Part shown: in pieces, positions 10,721-23,270 of the stretch
Layout: each line of letters starts with the position of its first letter
Position numbering within the stretch: the first letter of the stretch is position 1
NCBI GenBank assembly: GCA_905116865.2
Contig: CAJHNH020006246.1
Coordinates: forward strand, 170,001-234,000
Reading direction: 5' to 3'
From: Candidula unifasciata
Lineage: Eukaryota; Mollusca; Gastropoda; Stylommatophora; Geomitridae
Length of the DNA: 64,000 nt
The notes under the pieces: model-generated
Told to the model about the DNA's origin: nothing
The model's input: only the letters and a program-made list of their open reading frames with translations
The model's database searches: none
Program-made: the position numbers and the translations under genes

Positions 10721-10791
10721 CCCACCCACTAGTTAGACATTGAAACCCACCCTGAGAGGACGCAGTGATGATGTTTTTGTTCAGTTAATCT

Positions 10792-10890
10792 ACCAACCTC
10801 CCTGTGTGGATTCCGTGGCCCCATGGAAAAGGGGGGGGGGGGGGGGGTGACAAGAATAAATCCACTGTCTCCCCAACAAGCATATCATGG
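10792..10890 (-). mobile_element. Family B repeat, 3' fragment
   Basis: Reverse copy of the family B 3' end: CCTGTGTGGATTCCGTGG, a G-run at 10829-10847, then AATAAATCCACTGTCTCCCC and AACAAGCATATCATGG. The G-run sits where other copies read GGGGCCC, so it may have grown from that motif. Confidence 0.7.
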
Positions 10891-11319
10891 CGTTATGGAT
10901 TGGCTGCGTATGGCATAACATTGTTGCTACCAGTAGAACGTCTATGTCGAACGTCTGGAGGAAAATCGACGGGGCATTTATATGTTTTATATAGAGACCC
11001 ATGTAGTAAGGAGATCGTTAAGTAAGTTTGGAGGATAGATTTTACACCTTGCTACTGAGACACGGCATAAAGCAAGCCTTTCCCACTTAAAAAAAAAAAA
11101 AAAACTTCCTGTATTTACCACTATTGCAGTGTTGAAAAATAATAAGTGAGGGTCTTTGAGCCTGGGGATTTAGTCCTAGTGCTGAGGCCACGGACTGTGC
11201 AAGTTAGGATTTTTGTGTGTGTGCCTCCGACCAAGAAAAAAAAAATAAATCCCAAAAATTACCGAGGATTTCAATAATTAGCCACCCCATCTTCATCAAA
11301 AAGTAAATCTGTATACATA
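10891..11319. other. Unassigned sequence
   Basis: No gene seen. Poly-A at 11090-11103. Around 11170-11205 TAGTGCTGAGGCCACGGACT resembles 46860-46880, hinting at another worn tRNA-like SINE head. Confidence 0.4.
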
Positions 11320-11532
11320 TATGAATTCTAACAGCAGCTCACATTCAGATCGCATTTATCGCCATCGTCCATTATCATCATCATCATTATCATCATCAGG
11401 CAGCAGGTCATTTGAGCAACGCCGGAAGAAGCACCCAGTTAGTCGATTGGATTCTTTCAATATGCTTGTTGTGGAGGCCATGGGTTCTATTCTTGTTTCC
11501 CCAACGATGGGACCTCAAAACCAACACGGGGA
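11320..11532 (+). mobile_element. Family B-related repeat with ATC-rich head
   Basis: The 3' half (CACCCAGTTAGTCGATTGGA, GGGTTCTATTCTTGTTTCCC, AACACGGGGATCATGG) follows the family B 3' end. The 5' half is an ATC-rich stretch with GAGCAACGCCGGAAGAAGCA, also seen in degraded form at 27590-27700, so these two copies may be a subfamily. Confidence 0.6.
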
Positions 11533-11621
11533 TCATGGGATACTATGTTGCTTATACTATGGTACTGATGTTTCGCACTCCACTAGTTCTTCTTTCGTTC
11601 GCATGAAATAAATTATCTATA

Positions 11622-11866
11622 TCTGCAATGCTGTCTTTAGTATGAATTTCACTGTCTTTTGTAATTCACTAAGCGGCACGTAAAGTTTGACTTCCAGAAG
11701 TTTTGCCTGGAAGTGTTGAATCTGGGACAGTCTTGAAGGATGTGATGTGTTGTCTCAGGTGCCAGTCCACAGGTACACATGGCTGATTGGCCAATCTTAA
11801 ATTTGTTGTACATGTGGCAGCGAAGTCGATTATGCCCTATTCTAAGGCGAAGGGATGCACTCCACT
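11622..11866 (-). pseudogene. Non-LTR retrotransposon C-terminal remnant with Cys/His motif
   Basis: The minus strand reads LRLRIGHNRLRCHMYNKFKI, then CTCGLAPETTHHILQDCPRF, then ELQKTVKFIL. The C-x-CG..ETT.HIL..CP block is the zinc-knuckle-like region after the RNase H domain in many non-LTR ORF2 proteins. About 80 codons can be followed without a stop. Everything upstream is missing and the flank 11867-12097 does not continue it. Confidence 0.8.
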
Positions 11867-12581
11867 AGTGTGTTTGAATCTCATGTTACTACATGTAATT
11901 AACAAATATTTCATATGTAACTTTTTGTTGTTGCTCGTGACTCGTATGTTATCTGGTTGCTTGCATCTCATATATTACATATATACACATTATCTGTGTC
12001 CTTACATTTGTGGATCTAGATGTCTTTACTCCTGATTGGTCAGTATTGTATTCGCGTGCGACATTACTGTTCAATTGTCGATTCCTTGAGCTTTGTTTCA
12101 CGTCTCGGAATGTTTGATGGATGCTTGTCTTTCATTTCGCAGCAAGATTTGTTTATGAAATTCAACCGAAGCACGACGTATAATTTCCGCAAAAGCACAC
12201 GATTGCCAAGAACTTTTTAAAGACAATTTGTACCGAAGCAGACAATTATGAACGAGGAAAAATTGATCTGTTCCCAATGTTAATAAACAATTTCTCGTGT
12301 CCCTGAACAGTTGTACTTGTCTCGGCCGGCGCTTTATGTATTTGCAAAGTGACTCAAGAGCTTTGTAGTGTATGCTAACCTGATCGTATTTTTGCACTCA
12401 TTTTTTTTTTTCAAGCCATGTCAGCGACTTATTTGGGAAAGGGGCTAATGTTGGGAACGTAGTTATTAAAAAAAAAAAAAAAAATATTTTGATTTTAGGT
12501 GTTCACGAAGGCAGAAAAAAAAAAAAAATGGGGAAAAGCGGGTTTGGGGATGAAGTGCTATAGAAATATACTTAAAATAAC
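11867..12581. other. Unassigned sequence with one minus-strand open frame
   Basis: A 99-codon minus-strand frame (12098-12397, containing YIKRRPRQVQLFRDTRNCLL) resembles nothing I recognise. Poly-A runs lie at 12468-12484 and 12515-12528. I see no promoter or splice evidence. Confidence 0.4.
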
Positions 12582-12800
12582 ATGGACCCAGAAAACTTTT
12601 CAATTGAAAAGAGGAAGCTTAAGGTAACAGCAGTATCAGAAGGCCTAGTACATGATACGACGGGCACAAGCAGACCAGCACGAAGATGGGCACAGGACAT
12701 GAGACACTCTGGGCAGGAAAATGCACGAGACGGAAAAGTTGACGAGGGACCTAGTTTCTTTGAGACAAGCTGACGTTCTTAAAAGGAAGGATATGTTTTT
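12582..12800 (+). pseudogene. Non-LTR retrotransposon ORF2 C-terminal fragment
   Basis: TGTSRPARRWAQDMRHSG in one frame continues after a frameshift as MHETEKLTRDLVSLRQADVL. This is the usual RGRxRxRWxDDI...LTxDRxxWRx tail of RTE-type ORF2 proteins. It ends about 20 bases before the CTT array. The retained part is about 65 codons with one frameshift near 12720. Confidence 0.6.
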
Positions 12801-12815
12801 AAGGATTTTGATTAA

Positions 12816-13848
12816 TCTTCTTCTTCTTATTTATCTTCTTCTTCTTCTTCTTCCTTCTTCTTCTTCTTCTTCTTCTTCTTCTTCTTCTTCTTCTTCTTCT
12901 TCTTCTTCTTCTTCTTCTTCTTCTTCTTCTTCTTCTTCTTCTTCTTCTTCTCTTCTTCTCTTCTTTCTTCTCTTCTTCTTCTTCTTCTTCTTCTTCTGCT
13001 GCTGCTGCTCCTTCTGCTGCTGCTGCTCCTTCTGCTGCTGCTGCTCCTTCTTTTTCTTCTTCTTCTTCTTCTTCTTCTTCTTCTTCTTCTTCTTCTTCTT
13101 CTTCTTCTTCTTCTTCTTCTTCTTCTTCTTCTTCTTCTTCTTCTTCTTCTTCTTCTTCTTTTTCTTCTTCTTCTTCTTCTTCTTCTGCTGCTGCTGCTCT
13201 GCTGCTCCTTCTGCTGCTGCTGCTCCTTCTCTTCTTATTCTTCTCTTCTTCTCTCTTCTTCTTCTTCTTCTTCTTCTTCTCTTCTTCTTCTTGTTCTTCT
13301 TGTTCTTCTTGTTCTTCTCTTCTTCTTCTTCTTCTTCTTCTTCTTCTTCTTCTTCTTCTTCTTCTTCTTCTTCTTCTTCTTCTTCTTCTTCTTCTTCTTC
13401 TTCTTCTTCTTCTTCTTCTTCTTCTTCTTCTTCTTCTTCTTCTTCTGCTGCTGCTGCTGCTCCTTCTGCTGCTGCTGCTGCTCCTTCTGCTGCTGCTGCT
13501 CCTTCTTCTTCTTCTTCTTCTTCTTCTTCTTCTTCTTCTTCTTCTTCTTCTTCTTCTTCTTCTTCTTCTTCTTCTTCTTCTTCTTCTTCTTCTTCTTCTT
13601 CTTCTTCTGCTGCTGCTGCTGCTGCTCCTTCTGCTGCTGCTGCTCCTTCTTTTTCTTCTTCTTCTTCTTCTTCTCTTCTTCTTCTTCTTCTTCTTCTTCT
13701 TCTTCTTCTTCTTCTTCTTCTTCTTCTTCTTCTTCTGCTGCTGCTGCTGCTGCTGCTGCTTCTCCTCCTCCTCCTTCTTCTTTTCTTCTTCATCTTCTTT
13801 TTCTTCGTCTTCTTCTTTTTCATTTTCTTTTTCTTCTTCTTCTCTTTC
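12816..13848. repeat. 1.03-kb CTT/GAA array with five CTG blocks
   Basis: Mostly (TTC)n, interrupted by (TGC)4-8 blocks usually followed by TCCT, starting near 12997, 13186, 13446, 13608 and 13736. Within a block the TGC run plus CCTTC repeats once to three times, for example three times at 12997-13050. Frames stay open on both strands for over 300 codons only because the array lacks stop codons; the predicted poly-Ser, Phe, Leu, Glu, Lys and Arg chains are not evidence of a gene. The purine-rich strand is (GAA)n, which can form triplex DNA. Confidence 0.97.
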
Positions 13849-14497
13849 TACATTCGCGCCTAAAAAGAAAGCTGAAAAGCCTTTAGGCCTATACCAATAA
13901 ATGCTTAGCAGATTGTTTTTATTAGTCCACCCATCCTCCCCCCCCCCCTTTCTCCCCCTTTCCATTCTCCTCCAATGGCAACATGCAAAAAAAAAAAAAA
14001 TAATAATAATAATAACAAGGGGCAGGGGCTTTTTCCATGCTGAGGGGGTTGGGGGGCATCACTCTTCTAAACTTCTTCATTCATGCCCGAAGGAGCTAAG
14101 ATGCTTCTTTTTCAGAAGCTTCTACCCAAAACTGTCTTGGGCACCATCGCGGCACTGTTATGTGAGAGTACACGCATTCTGCCCGCACACGAAACTATCG
14201 ACCCGCTGCCAATTATTTCAATGTTTTGCGTTTACGCAGAAATGCCGGAAACTAATGTAAGTGTATGTAACTCGGCCAAGATATTCTCATGAGACTTCCA
14301 TTGTTTTTTTCCCAGAGACGTTCATGAGATATTTAGCAGTTAGGTTACTGACTGCTGAACTTGTCCAGGACCGCCTACTCCCTAGCCCATTGAATGATTG
14401 CCACTTAGCATGAGATATGTTCACGTGACCTTTGTTAGCCGTACCAAAAGTTTGGATGAATTGGGCAGCCTTGACTATACGTCCCTTTAGCGAATAG
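13849..14497. other. Unassigned sequence
   Basis: No gene recognised. A C-run at 13939-13948 and poly-A plus (TAA)n at 13986-14016. The plus-strand frame at 14083-14292 (MPEGAKMLLFQ...) has no family resemblance I can name. Confidence 0.5.
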
Positions 14498-14510
14498 AGC
14501 TCTTTCTCCC

Positions 14511-14577
<67 letters not shown>

Positions 14578-14578
14578 G
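14498..14578. repeat. (CT)n-(CA)n compound microsatellite
   Basis: About 30 CT units run straight into nine CA units at 14561. Confidence 0.95.
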
Positions 14579-15594
14579 ACACCCTAAGTACGTTTGCGCT
14601 TGTATACATTACGTACGTATGTGTGCATTATGTGTACGGTCTCAGTATGGTAAAGAATGAACTTATTGCCATTGTAGTCTCAGAAAGGACAACAAATTAT
14701 TTAAAGTTTAGTCAGGTAGTAAAAAACACGAGTTAGTTAAAAAAAATCGCATAAAACGAGATGAGAGTGTGAACTTTGTGGCTAAAAGTATCTGATACTG
14801 CAGATAAAAATTCCAACAAAAAATCATTTAGCTGTGAAAATCTTTGTCTTGTATTGTATTTTGTATTTTGCTTTCTTATAATAATAACTCGCCCAACCGG
14901 AAAGGCTAAACGGGTCGACAAGTGCCTGCAGAAGTCGTCGGATGTAGCGGCCAAAACAATCGAACATTGCAGCCATGCTGTAAACGGACACAACGCAGTA
15001 ACATCTTCGGTTGAACACATAGCAACTCGCTCTAGTTTTACCGATTGCAGTTTTGCAGAGATATATTTAAAAAACCCCCCCCCCCCCCCCTTTTTTTTTT
15101 TTAAAGATGGTCTGTTTCTGATTGGTGATTTTTTTTGCGGACACTCCTGATTTTTGCACGTTTTTCATATACGGTTCTTTTTAGGTGCGGTACTCAGTTT
15201 TTTTTTTTTTTAAGCTCTGTCCACTATTTTCATTGTACTGGGCTTCTTTAAGCACGTTGCTGAATATTTTACCCCATTTTATTTGGCCATGTTACCTTTT
15301 GGCATTTCGGTCTTTTTCTTTTCATTCACTCCATCTCGGGAACTGGGAGATTTCCTGAGGTGTTCATGGGAAAGACCAATAGTATAGATGTCTTAGGGTA
15401 TGACACATACAATAACACCCCATCCCCCCCCCCGTAATATTGGACTTTCCCAGGGACTAGCCATAATATCTCCAGAGACGATATACGGACCTCCATGTCG
15501 TTGGATTTATTTCTAGGATTTTGATTACTGTTTTATTTGAGGAAATACATGCAGTGTGAAGTTGATACATCTCTAGACTGGACTGAAACCAGTC
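14579..15594. other. Unassigned sequence with homopolymers
   Basis: No gene seen. A run of about 15 C followed by 12 T lies at 15076-15103, T runs near 15131 and 15200, and a C-run at 15424-15433. The rest has no known repeat family. Confidence 0.5.
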
Positions 15595-15790
15595 AAACAG
15601 TTGATTAAAGAGCAACAAATGCGATGGTTTGACCAACAGTCGAGAATTCCCTGGCGCCAGCTGCTACAGAAAGCCACGTTAAAGACGTATATGGACACAG
15701 ATCAAGGGGAAGACCACGCAGATCATGCAACGACAGCATCGAGAATGGTCTTAAAGAAATCCATTGGAAAGAACACGTATAGCAAGACCC
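15595..15790 (+). pseudogene. Non-LTR retrotransposon ORF2 C-terminal fragment
   Basis: One frame gives IKEQQMRWFDQQSRIPWRQL, like the RQLRWFGHVxRMP motif of ORF2 tails. After a frameshift another gives YGHRSRGRPRRSCND, then SIENGLKEIHWKE, the classic arginine-rich tail. About 65 codons remain, with one clear frame change near 15690. C-runs follow at 15809-15826. Confidence 0.75.
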
Positions 15791-16703
<913 letters not shown>

Positions 16704-16704
16704 G

Positions 16705-17010
16705 TGTGCGTGTTGATTTTACGTTTGATAGGAAATGTGTTGTTTTAACCTGTGGTAAGAAGTGCTTTGATTTTACTTTTGGTAGTAAGTGTGTTGATTG
16801 GACCTTTTATAAGAAGTGTGTTGATTTTACTTTTGATATGATGTCTATTGATTTGACAGTTGGTAGGTAATTATTTTTAAAACGTTTGGTAGAAGGTGTG
16901 TGTTGATTTTTACTTTTGATAGGATGTCTATTGATCTGACCATTGGTAGATATATTTTTTTTTTTTCTAAACGTTTGGTAGAAGGTGTGTGTTGATTTAT
17001 AGGCTGTAAT
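16705..17010 (+). repeat. Degenerate tandem repeat of about 30 bp
   Basis: GTGTGTTGATTTTACTTTTG followed by GTAGAAG-like sequence recurs about nine times with substitutions. A longer duplicated block contains AAACGTTTGGTAGAAGGTGT twice (16881 and 16968). Confidence 0.8.
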
Positions 17011-17479
17011 TGTGTGTAGGGATTTCACAGTGGGCAGCACGCGTAGGTATACGTGTGGATTTCACATCTATTAGAAATAATATGTGTTAATGTGCGCGCG
17101 CGCACCACGTTTTTAGGAAGTCAGAGTGTTATTTCACATTATGTTGTAGTTGTGAAGGCTGGTTCATGTTCGTAGTTATGCCTGTATATTTTGTTGTTGC
17201 GGAGGTGTGTGTTGATTTCACGATTGGTCGGCGTTGCATTATTGCCAGTCAGTTATAAGCAACGGCCTATTAACGTTATGGTATCGATTAAACCGTAACC
17301 AAACAGGCTAAGTAACTTTTTTCCCGTTTATGTTTGCCAGTACTCAGGTGAGAAAGTAGCCGGGAACATCTGTTTCATTATTTTCGCGTTTGAATACCTG
17401 AATTCTTAATCATCGGTTACAGCAGGTGTGTTAAATGGAGGTTTGTTGCTGCGGCTCTGTCTTCTTGTGGATCTTTTTC
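17011..17479. other. Unassigned sequence
   Basis: Further worn copies of the GTGTTGATTTCAC phrase occur near 17055 and 17208; otherwise nothing is recognised. Confidence 0.45.
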
Positions 17480-17752
17480 TTTTTCTTCTTTCTTCTTCTC
17501 CTCCTCCTCCTTCTTCTGCTATAAACTATGGCGGATGGTTCTGGTTGTTCATCCACTTCTAGACTCTAGTCTTCTTCCGCACTTCCGTTTCACAGGTCTA
17601 ACTCGTTTGCATGCAGACTGTTGATTCCCTGCCTCTCGGGCACATGTACTCCTCTTCGAAGTAAGCTTCTAATTAGTCGACTCTTACGACATGCTTTTGG
17701 GCAGGCAGCGGGTCTGTTCTTGTGTTCCCCACACGGGGATTTTGACTTCTGG
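17480..17752 (+). mobile_element. Family B SINE-like repeat, near full length
   Basis: Starts in a CTT/CTC-rich stretch, then ATAAACTATGGCGGATGGTT, GTTCATCCACTTCTAG, GCATGCAGACTGTTGATTCC, TAGTCGACTCTTACGACATG, GGGCAGGCAGCGGGTCTG and CACACGGGG. The order matches the copies at 25741, 27870, 28979 and 35128. Confidence 0.85.
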
Positions 17753-18639
17753 TCCTCGGTCTATTACTACTTCTCCTTTTTCGTATTATTCTCCTTCTCG
17801 CCTCCTCCTCCCCCATACTCTTGTCTTTCTTCTTTTCCCTGACTGTCTCCTTCTTCTCCCGTCCTGATCTTTCTTCTTCTCCCTTTACCGCCTCCTTTAC
17901 TTTCATTCCAACCCTCCTAATAAAGTATAGCGTGTTCAGTCAGCTATCTTAACCACAGGGTCTATCTATTGCTAACTCATGCAGCTCACCCCAGTCCTCA
18001 TCTATCCGCCACACTCTCTAATTCACGTCTAGATGTGTTGGCTAGTTTGCCTTATTCCTGTGACACAGTGGGTCTCTTAATTTGCCTCTTAATTGGTTTT
18101 TTTTTTACTGATCACGCGACCCCACCGGGGCAGTAGTAAATTATCTGGAAAGTAAGGCGGCTGGCGTCATACATCCTACACTACCATGGTGTACTGACCG
18201 GTCACGACGATATATGACTAGCAACCTACTGGCAATATTCTAGTGGTGCTAGAAACAGGCGTCCAAAACCTTTGACCTTTCGTGCGATTCCTTTTTTTTT
18301 TTTTTTTTAAATATCCTGAAACCATGAGTCGTAAACCCTTTGGTTCGGTACTATGGATATCGCAACCCTTCGGCCTTGATTCCATGATAGGTGCCGCTAA
18401 CCTGGGAAAATAAGTGGGTTTTCTGCCTACCTCTGGTAGTGAACCTGGACCACAAGAAGTTCGTCACCCGTTCGTCCCTCATGTGTTGTAACCAACAGAG
18501 CCTGTTAACTAAGTGTTAACTCACGGTTTCTGGATGTTAGGGGACCAAAAAAAAAAAAAAAAAAAAAAAAGGCACTTCGTAAAATACTTAATTAAGGATT
18601 TGCTAAAATAGGATGAGTTGGTCAAAAAGGGGGCATTTA
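17753..18639. other. Unassigned sequence
   Basis: A CT-rich flank to 17900, T-run at 18293-18308 and A-run at 18548-18570. No gene or clear repeat family. Confidence 0.5.
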
Positions 18640-18790
18640 GATCCACTGGCCTTTAACAAGCATGTCGTAAACGACGACTAGTTAGTGAGTGTTTTATCCG
18701 AAGTCAGAGCGCAATCGGCCTAGGAGATGACGAACCAACAGTGTGCATACAAATAAACCAGATTTGTAAAACATATTTGCACACAATGAT
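18640..18790 (-). mobile_element. Family B repeat, minus-strand fragment
   Basis: AACAAGCATGTCGTAAACGA is the complement of the family B core; further on ACCAACAGTGTGCATACAAA and AACCAGATTTGTAAAACATA match the family middle. It ends in poly-A at 18792-18809. Confidence 0.7.
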
Positions 18791-19060
18791 GAAAAAAAAA
18801 AAAAAAAAACATAACAACACTCAGCAGTAATAAGAGGTCATTCCGAAACTCCAATCATTAATACATTATGGGGAAATATTACCAATATACAGAGATAGTA
18901 GAAGCAACACGACCGACCGCTCGTGTCTCGGGTATTGACGTTAAAATTTCTGTTCTAATGTCTTGAAATATGATGGCAGTCTGCAGACATTTCCCAGACA
19001 AAATTACTCGAATACAAGAGGAGATAGGAAGATAGTGAGCAAAGAAAAACGGCAAAAGCT

Positions 19061-19093
<33 letters not shown>

Positions 19094-19454
19094 GTTGTCT
19101 AAGTGAAGAATGAAAGAACCTTGAAAATCCCTGTAGAATACATCGAAATGAGAATATAAATCCGTAGAGTTTATTATTCATGAACATGATGGTAATGCAT
19201 TCTCTGTGTATATAATTTTAGTTCAGGTTCATGAACACTGTGCATGTTTAGACATCGGTGCGCCTGTATTCTTTCGAGCGCACGCACACACATTTGATAT
19301 TCTTTTTTCTTCTTCAGTAAGTACAATTACGTGAAGACCCTGTGTATGCGTTTTGCCTGTCTGGCACATGATGATAGACTCATTTTTTTTAGGCCATCCA
19401 GTAGTACCCGGTGGGTGATGTGATTTACATTGCAACTTCTGCCTTTATGCTAAT
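18791..19454. other. Unassigned sequence with a 32-bp G run
   Basis: An uninterrupted run of about 32 G lies at 19061-19092. The rest carries no recognised feature. Confidence 0.6.
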
Positions 19455-19690
19455 CAGTTGCGTATCCTTTACAGGACGTTGCAGGACCAACCCCAGCACT
19501 TTCTGGCTGTTGTGGTTTTTCTAGGCAAATTTACGTCCAGTAGTTTGCCATTGCTTTCTGTACGGCCGGCCGGCCGGCTCTCAGTATCACGGTCGAAACC
19601 ATCGCAAGACAAACCGTCCGCAGCAGGGATCGAACCCGGCACCCCGACATTACCAAGCGCGTTCGCGACGCCTAAGCCAAGGACGCCGAC
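19455..19690 (-). mobile_element. Family A tRNA-derived SINE
   Basis: Plus-strand landmarks run from the 3' end CAGTTGCGTATCCTTTACAG through GCAAATTTACGTCCAGTAGT and the B-box complement GGGATCGAACCCGGCACC to the head complement GCGACGCCTAAGCCAAGGAC. The head resembles family C (CTTAGGCGTTGCGA type), unlike the copy at 40223. Confidence 0.85.
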
Positions 19691-19757
19691 TGCCTTTACG
19701 CAGCAAGACGTTTTCTACACACATTTTGGACTGAGTCGACCCAGGAGCCAAGGGCAG

Positions 19758-19995
<238 letters not shown>

Positions 19996-20077
19996 AAATC
20001 CATTCGGTCTGGATTCGAACACAATGTCTTCGGGCTGACAGGGGAGCACGCTACAGGGGTTACTTGATGTTTTTGTA

Positions 20078-20165
20078 GTAAAGGACCCTCTTTCACGCCC
20101 TCAGGCATATTCGGTATATAGAACTAGGCCTTTATTTTTTTAGACCAATTGGCCAGCCCTCCAAA
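20078..20165 (-). mobile_element. Family C repeat, 3' fragment
   Basis: AGGACCCTCTTTCACGCCCT, then TCAGGCATATTCGGTATATA and AGACCAATTGGCC match the 5316 copy. Confidence 0.7.
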
Positions 20166-20299
20166 TTTGCTGTTTTCACGTTTTCCTTTTCGTCGTTATT
20201 GTCATCCTCTTCATTTACGGTTGTCACGTTTCACAACGTCTCTGTCCCCACTATCCTGAAATGTGGATGCTGAGATATTGTTCTCCCCCTCTTCCTTCC

Positions 20300-23270
20300 A
20301 CCCTCAATCTCTATCAATCCCCTTATCAGTTTGTGATGCTTCAGTGATCTTCCGTCTCATTATCGCATCCACCATTAATGTGTAATGCCTCGGTGTTCTC
20401 CCGTCTCTCTATCACATCCACCATCAATGTGTAATGCCTCGGTGTTCTCCCGTCTATCACATCTACCATTAGTGTGTAATGCCTCTGTGTTCTCCCGACT
20501 CCCTATCGCATCCACCATTAATGTGTAATGCCTCGGTGTTCTCCCGTCTCTCTATCGTACCCACCATCAGTGTGTAATGCCTCGGTGTTCTCCCGCTATC
20601 ACATCAACCATTAATGTGTAATGCCTCGGTGCTCTCCCGCTATCACATCAACCATCAATGTGTAATGCCTCGGTGTTCTCCCGTCTCTCTATCGTACCCA
20701 CCATCAGTGTGTAATGCCTCGGTGTTCTCCCGCTATCACATCAACCATCAGTGTGTAATGCCTCGGTGTTCTCCCGCTATCACATCAACCATCAGTGTGT
20801 AATGCCTCAGTGTTCCCCCGCTATCACATCAACCATCAGTGTGTAATGCCTCGGTGTTCTCCCGCTATCACATCTACCATTAGTGTGTAATGCCTCGGTG
20901 TTCTCCCGTCTCCCTATTGCATCCACCATCAATGTGTAATGCCTCGGTGTTCTCCCGTCTCTCTATCGCATCCACCGTCAATGTTTAATGCCTCGGTGTT
21001 CTCCCGTCTCTCTATCACATCCACCTTTAATGTGTAATGCCTCGGTGTTCTCCCGTCTCTCTATCGTACCCACCATCAGTGTGTAATGCCTCGGTGTTCT
21101 CCCGCTATCACATCAACCATCAGTGTGTAATGCCTCGGTGTTCTCCCTCTATCACATCAACCATCAATGTGTAATGCCTCGGTGTTCTCCCGCTATCACA
21201 TCAACCATCAATGTGTAATGCCTCGGTGTTCTCCCGTCTATCACATCTACCATTAGTGTGTAATGCCTCGGTGTTCTCCCGTCTCCCTATCGCATCCACC
21301 ATCAATGTGTAATGCCTCGGTGTTCTCCGGTCTCCCTATTGCATCCACCATCAATGTGTAATGCCTCGGTGTTCTCCCGTCTCTTTATCGCATCCACCGT
21401 CAATGATTAATGCCTCGGTGTTCTCCCGTCTCTCTATCGCATCCACCTTTAATGTGTAATGCCTCGGTGTTCTCCCGTCTCTCTATCGCATCCACCGTCA
21501 ATGTTTAATGCCTCGGTGTTCTCCCGTCTCTCTATCGCATCCACCGTCAATGTTTAATGCCTCGGTGTTCTCCCGTCTCTCTATCGCATCCACCGTCAAT
21601 GTTTAATGCCTCGGTGTTCTCCCGTCTCTCTATCGCATCCATCATCAATGTGTAATGCCTCGGTGTTCTCCCGTCTCTCTATCGCATCCACCATTAATGT
21701 GTAATGCCTCGGTGTTCTCCCGTCTCCCTATTGCATCCACCATCAATGTGTAATGCCTCGGTGTTCTCCCGTCTCCCTATTGCATCCACCATCAATGTGT
21801 AATGCCTCGGTGTTCTCCCGTCTCCCTATTGCATCCACCATCAATGTGTAATTCCTCGGTGTTCTCCCGTCTCTCTATCGCATCCACCGTCAATGTTAAA
21901 TGCCTCAATGTTTTATCGTCTCCCTATCGCATCCACCGTCAATGTTTAATGCCTCAATGTTTTATCGTCTCCCTATCGCATCCACCATCAATGTGTAATG
22001 CCTCGGTGTTCTCCCGTCTCCCTATCGCATCCACCATTAATGTGTAATGCCTCGATGTTCTTCCGTCTCTCTATCGCATCCACCATCAATTTGTAATGCC
22101 CCAGTGTTACCCCGTCTGTCCATCACTCATCTCATAAATTTATGTCTCAGTTTTCTACCGTCACTATCACTTCACTAGTCATTTTATAGTACCTCACTGT
22201 TCTCTCATCTCTCTATCACATCCACCATCAGTGTGTAATGTCTGTGTTCTCCCGTTTATCTATCACTTCCCTCATCAATTTACAGTGTCTCAGTTTTCTA
22301 CGGTCTATCACTTTATCAATTTAAAGTGCCTCAGCGGTCTCTCTTCTCTCTATCACATCCACCATCAATTTAAAGTGCCTCAGTGATCTCTCTTCTCTCT
22401 ATCACATCCACCGTCAATTTAAAGTGCCTCAGTGATCTCTCTTCTCTCTATCACACCCACCATCAATTTATAATGCCTCAGTGATCTCTCTTCTCTCTAT
22501 CACATCCACCATCAATTTAAAGTGCCTCAGCGGTCTCTCTTCTCTCTATCACATCCACCGTCAATTTAAAGTGCCTCAGCGGTCTCTCTTCTCTCTATCA
22601 CATCCACCATCAATTTAAAGTGCCTCAGCGGTCTCTCTTCTCTCTATCACATCCACCATCAATTTAAAGTGCCTCAACGGTCTCTCTTCTCTCTATCACA
22701 TCCACCGTCAATTTAAAGTGCCTCAGTGATCTCTCTTCTCTCTATCACATCCACCATCAATTTAAAGTGCCTCAGTGATCTATCTCTCTTCTCTCTATCA
22801 CATCCACCATCAATTTAAAGTGCCTCAGTGATCTATCTCTCTTCTCTCTATCACATCCACCATCAATTTAAAGTGCCTCAGTGATCTATCTCTCTTCTCT
22901 CTATCACATCCACCATCAATTTAAAGTGCCTCAGTGTTCTCTCTTCTCTCTATCACATCCACCGTCAATTTATAATGACTGAGTGTTCTCCCGTCTGTCG
23001 ATCAGTTCCCACATAAACTTATAATGTCTCAGTTTTTCTACTGTCTCTATCACTCCCCTCATCATTTTTAGTACCTCAGTGTTTTCTCTCGTCTCTTTAT
23101 CCACCATTAATGTGTAATGTCTCAGTGTTTTTCCCGTCTCTCTATTACATCCACCATTAATGTGTAATGTTTCAGTGTTTTTCCCGTCTCTCTATTACAT
23201 CCACTATTAATGTATAATGTCTCAGTGTTTTTCCCGTCTCTCTATTACACCCACCATCAATTTATATGTA
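20300..23270 (+). repeat. 3-kb minisatellite, about 60 units of 49 bp
   Basis: The core unit contains CATCCACCATCAATGTGTAA, TGCCTCGGTGTTCTCCCGTC and TCTCTATCG. Typical spacing is 49 bp; a 44-bp variant lacking TCTCT is scattered at 20590-20880 and 21100-21240. From 22200 to 22975 a second type takes over (ATCAATTTAAAGTGCCTCAG and CTCTCTTCTCTCTATCACAT), including 55-bp units with an extra TATCTC. A third variant (TAATGTCTCAGTGTTTTTCC) occupies 23095-23265. Neither 49 nor 44 is a multiple of three, so it is not coding. Confidence 0.98.

Noticed and set aside
12721..13965. Long open frames (330-388 codons) on both strands over the CTT array
   Set aside because: They consist of homopolymeric Ser/Phe/Leu or Glu/Lys/Arg blocks that follow from a stop-free triplet repeat; no start context, domain or splice evidence.
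20300..23270. Could be a CRISPR array, given about 49-bp regular units
   Set aside because: Units are directly adjacent with no unique spacers, there are no cas genes, and the context is eukaryotic; it is a minisatellite.
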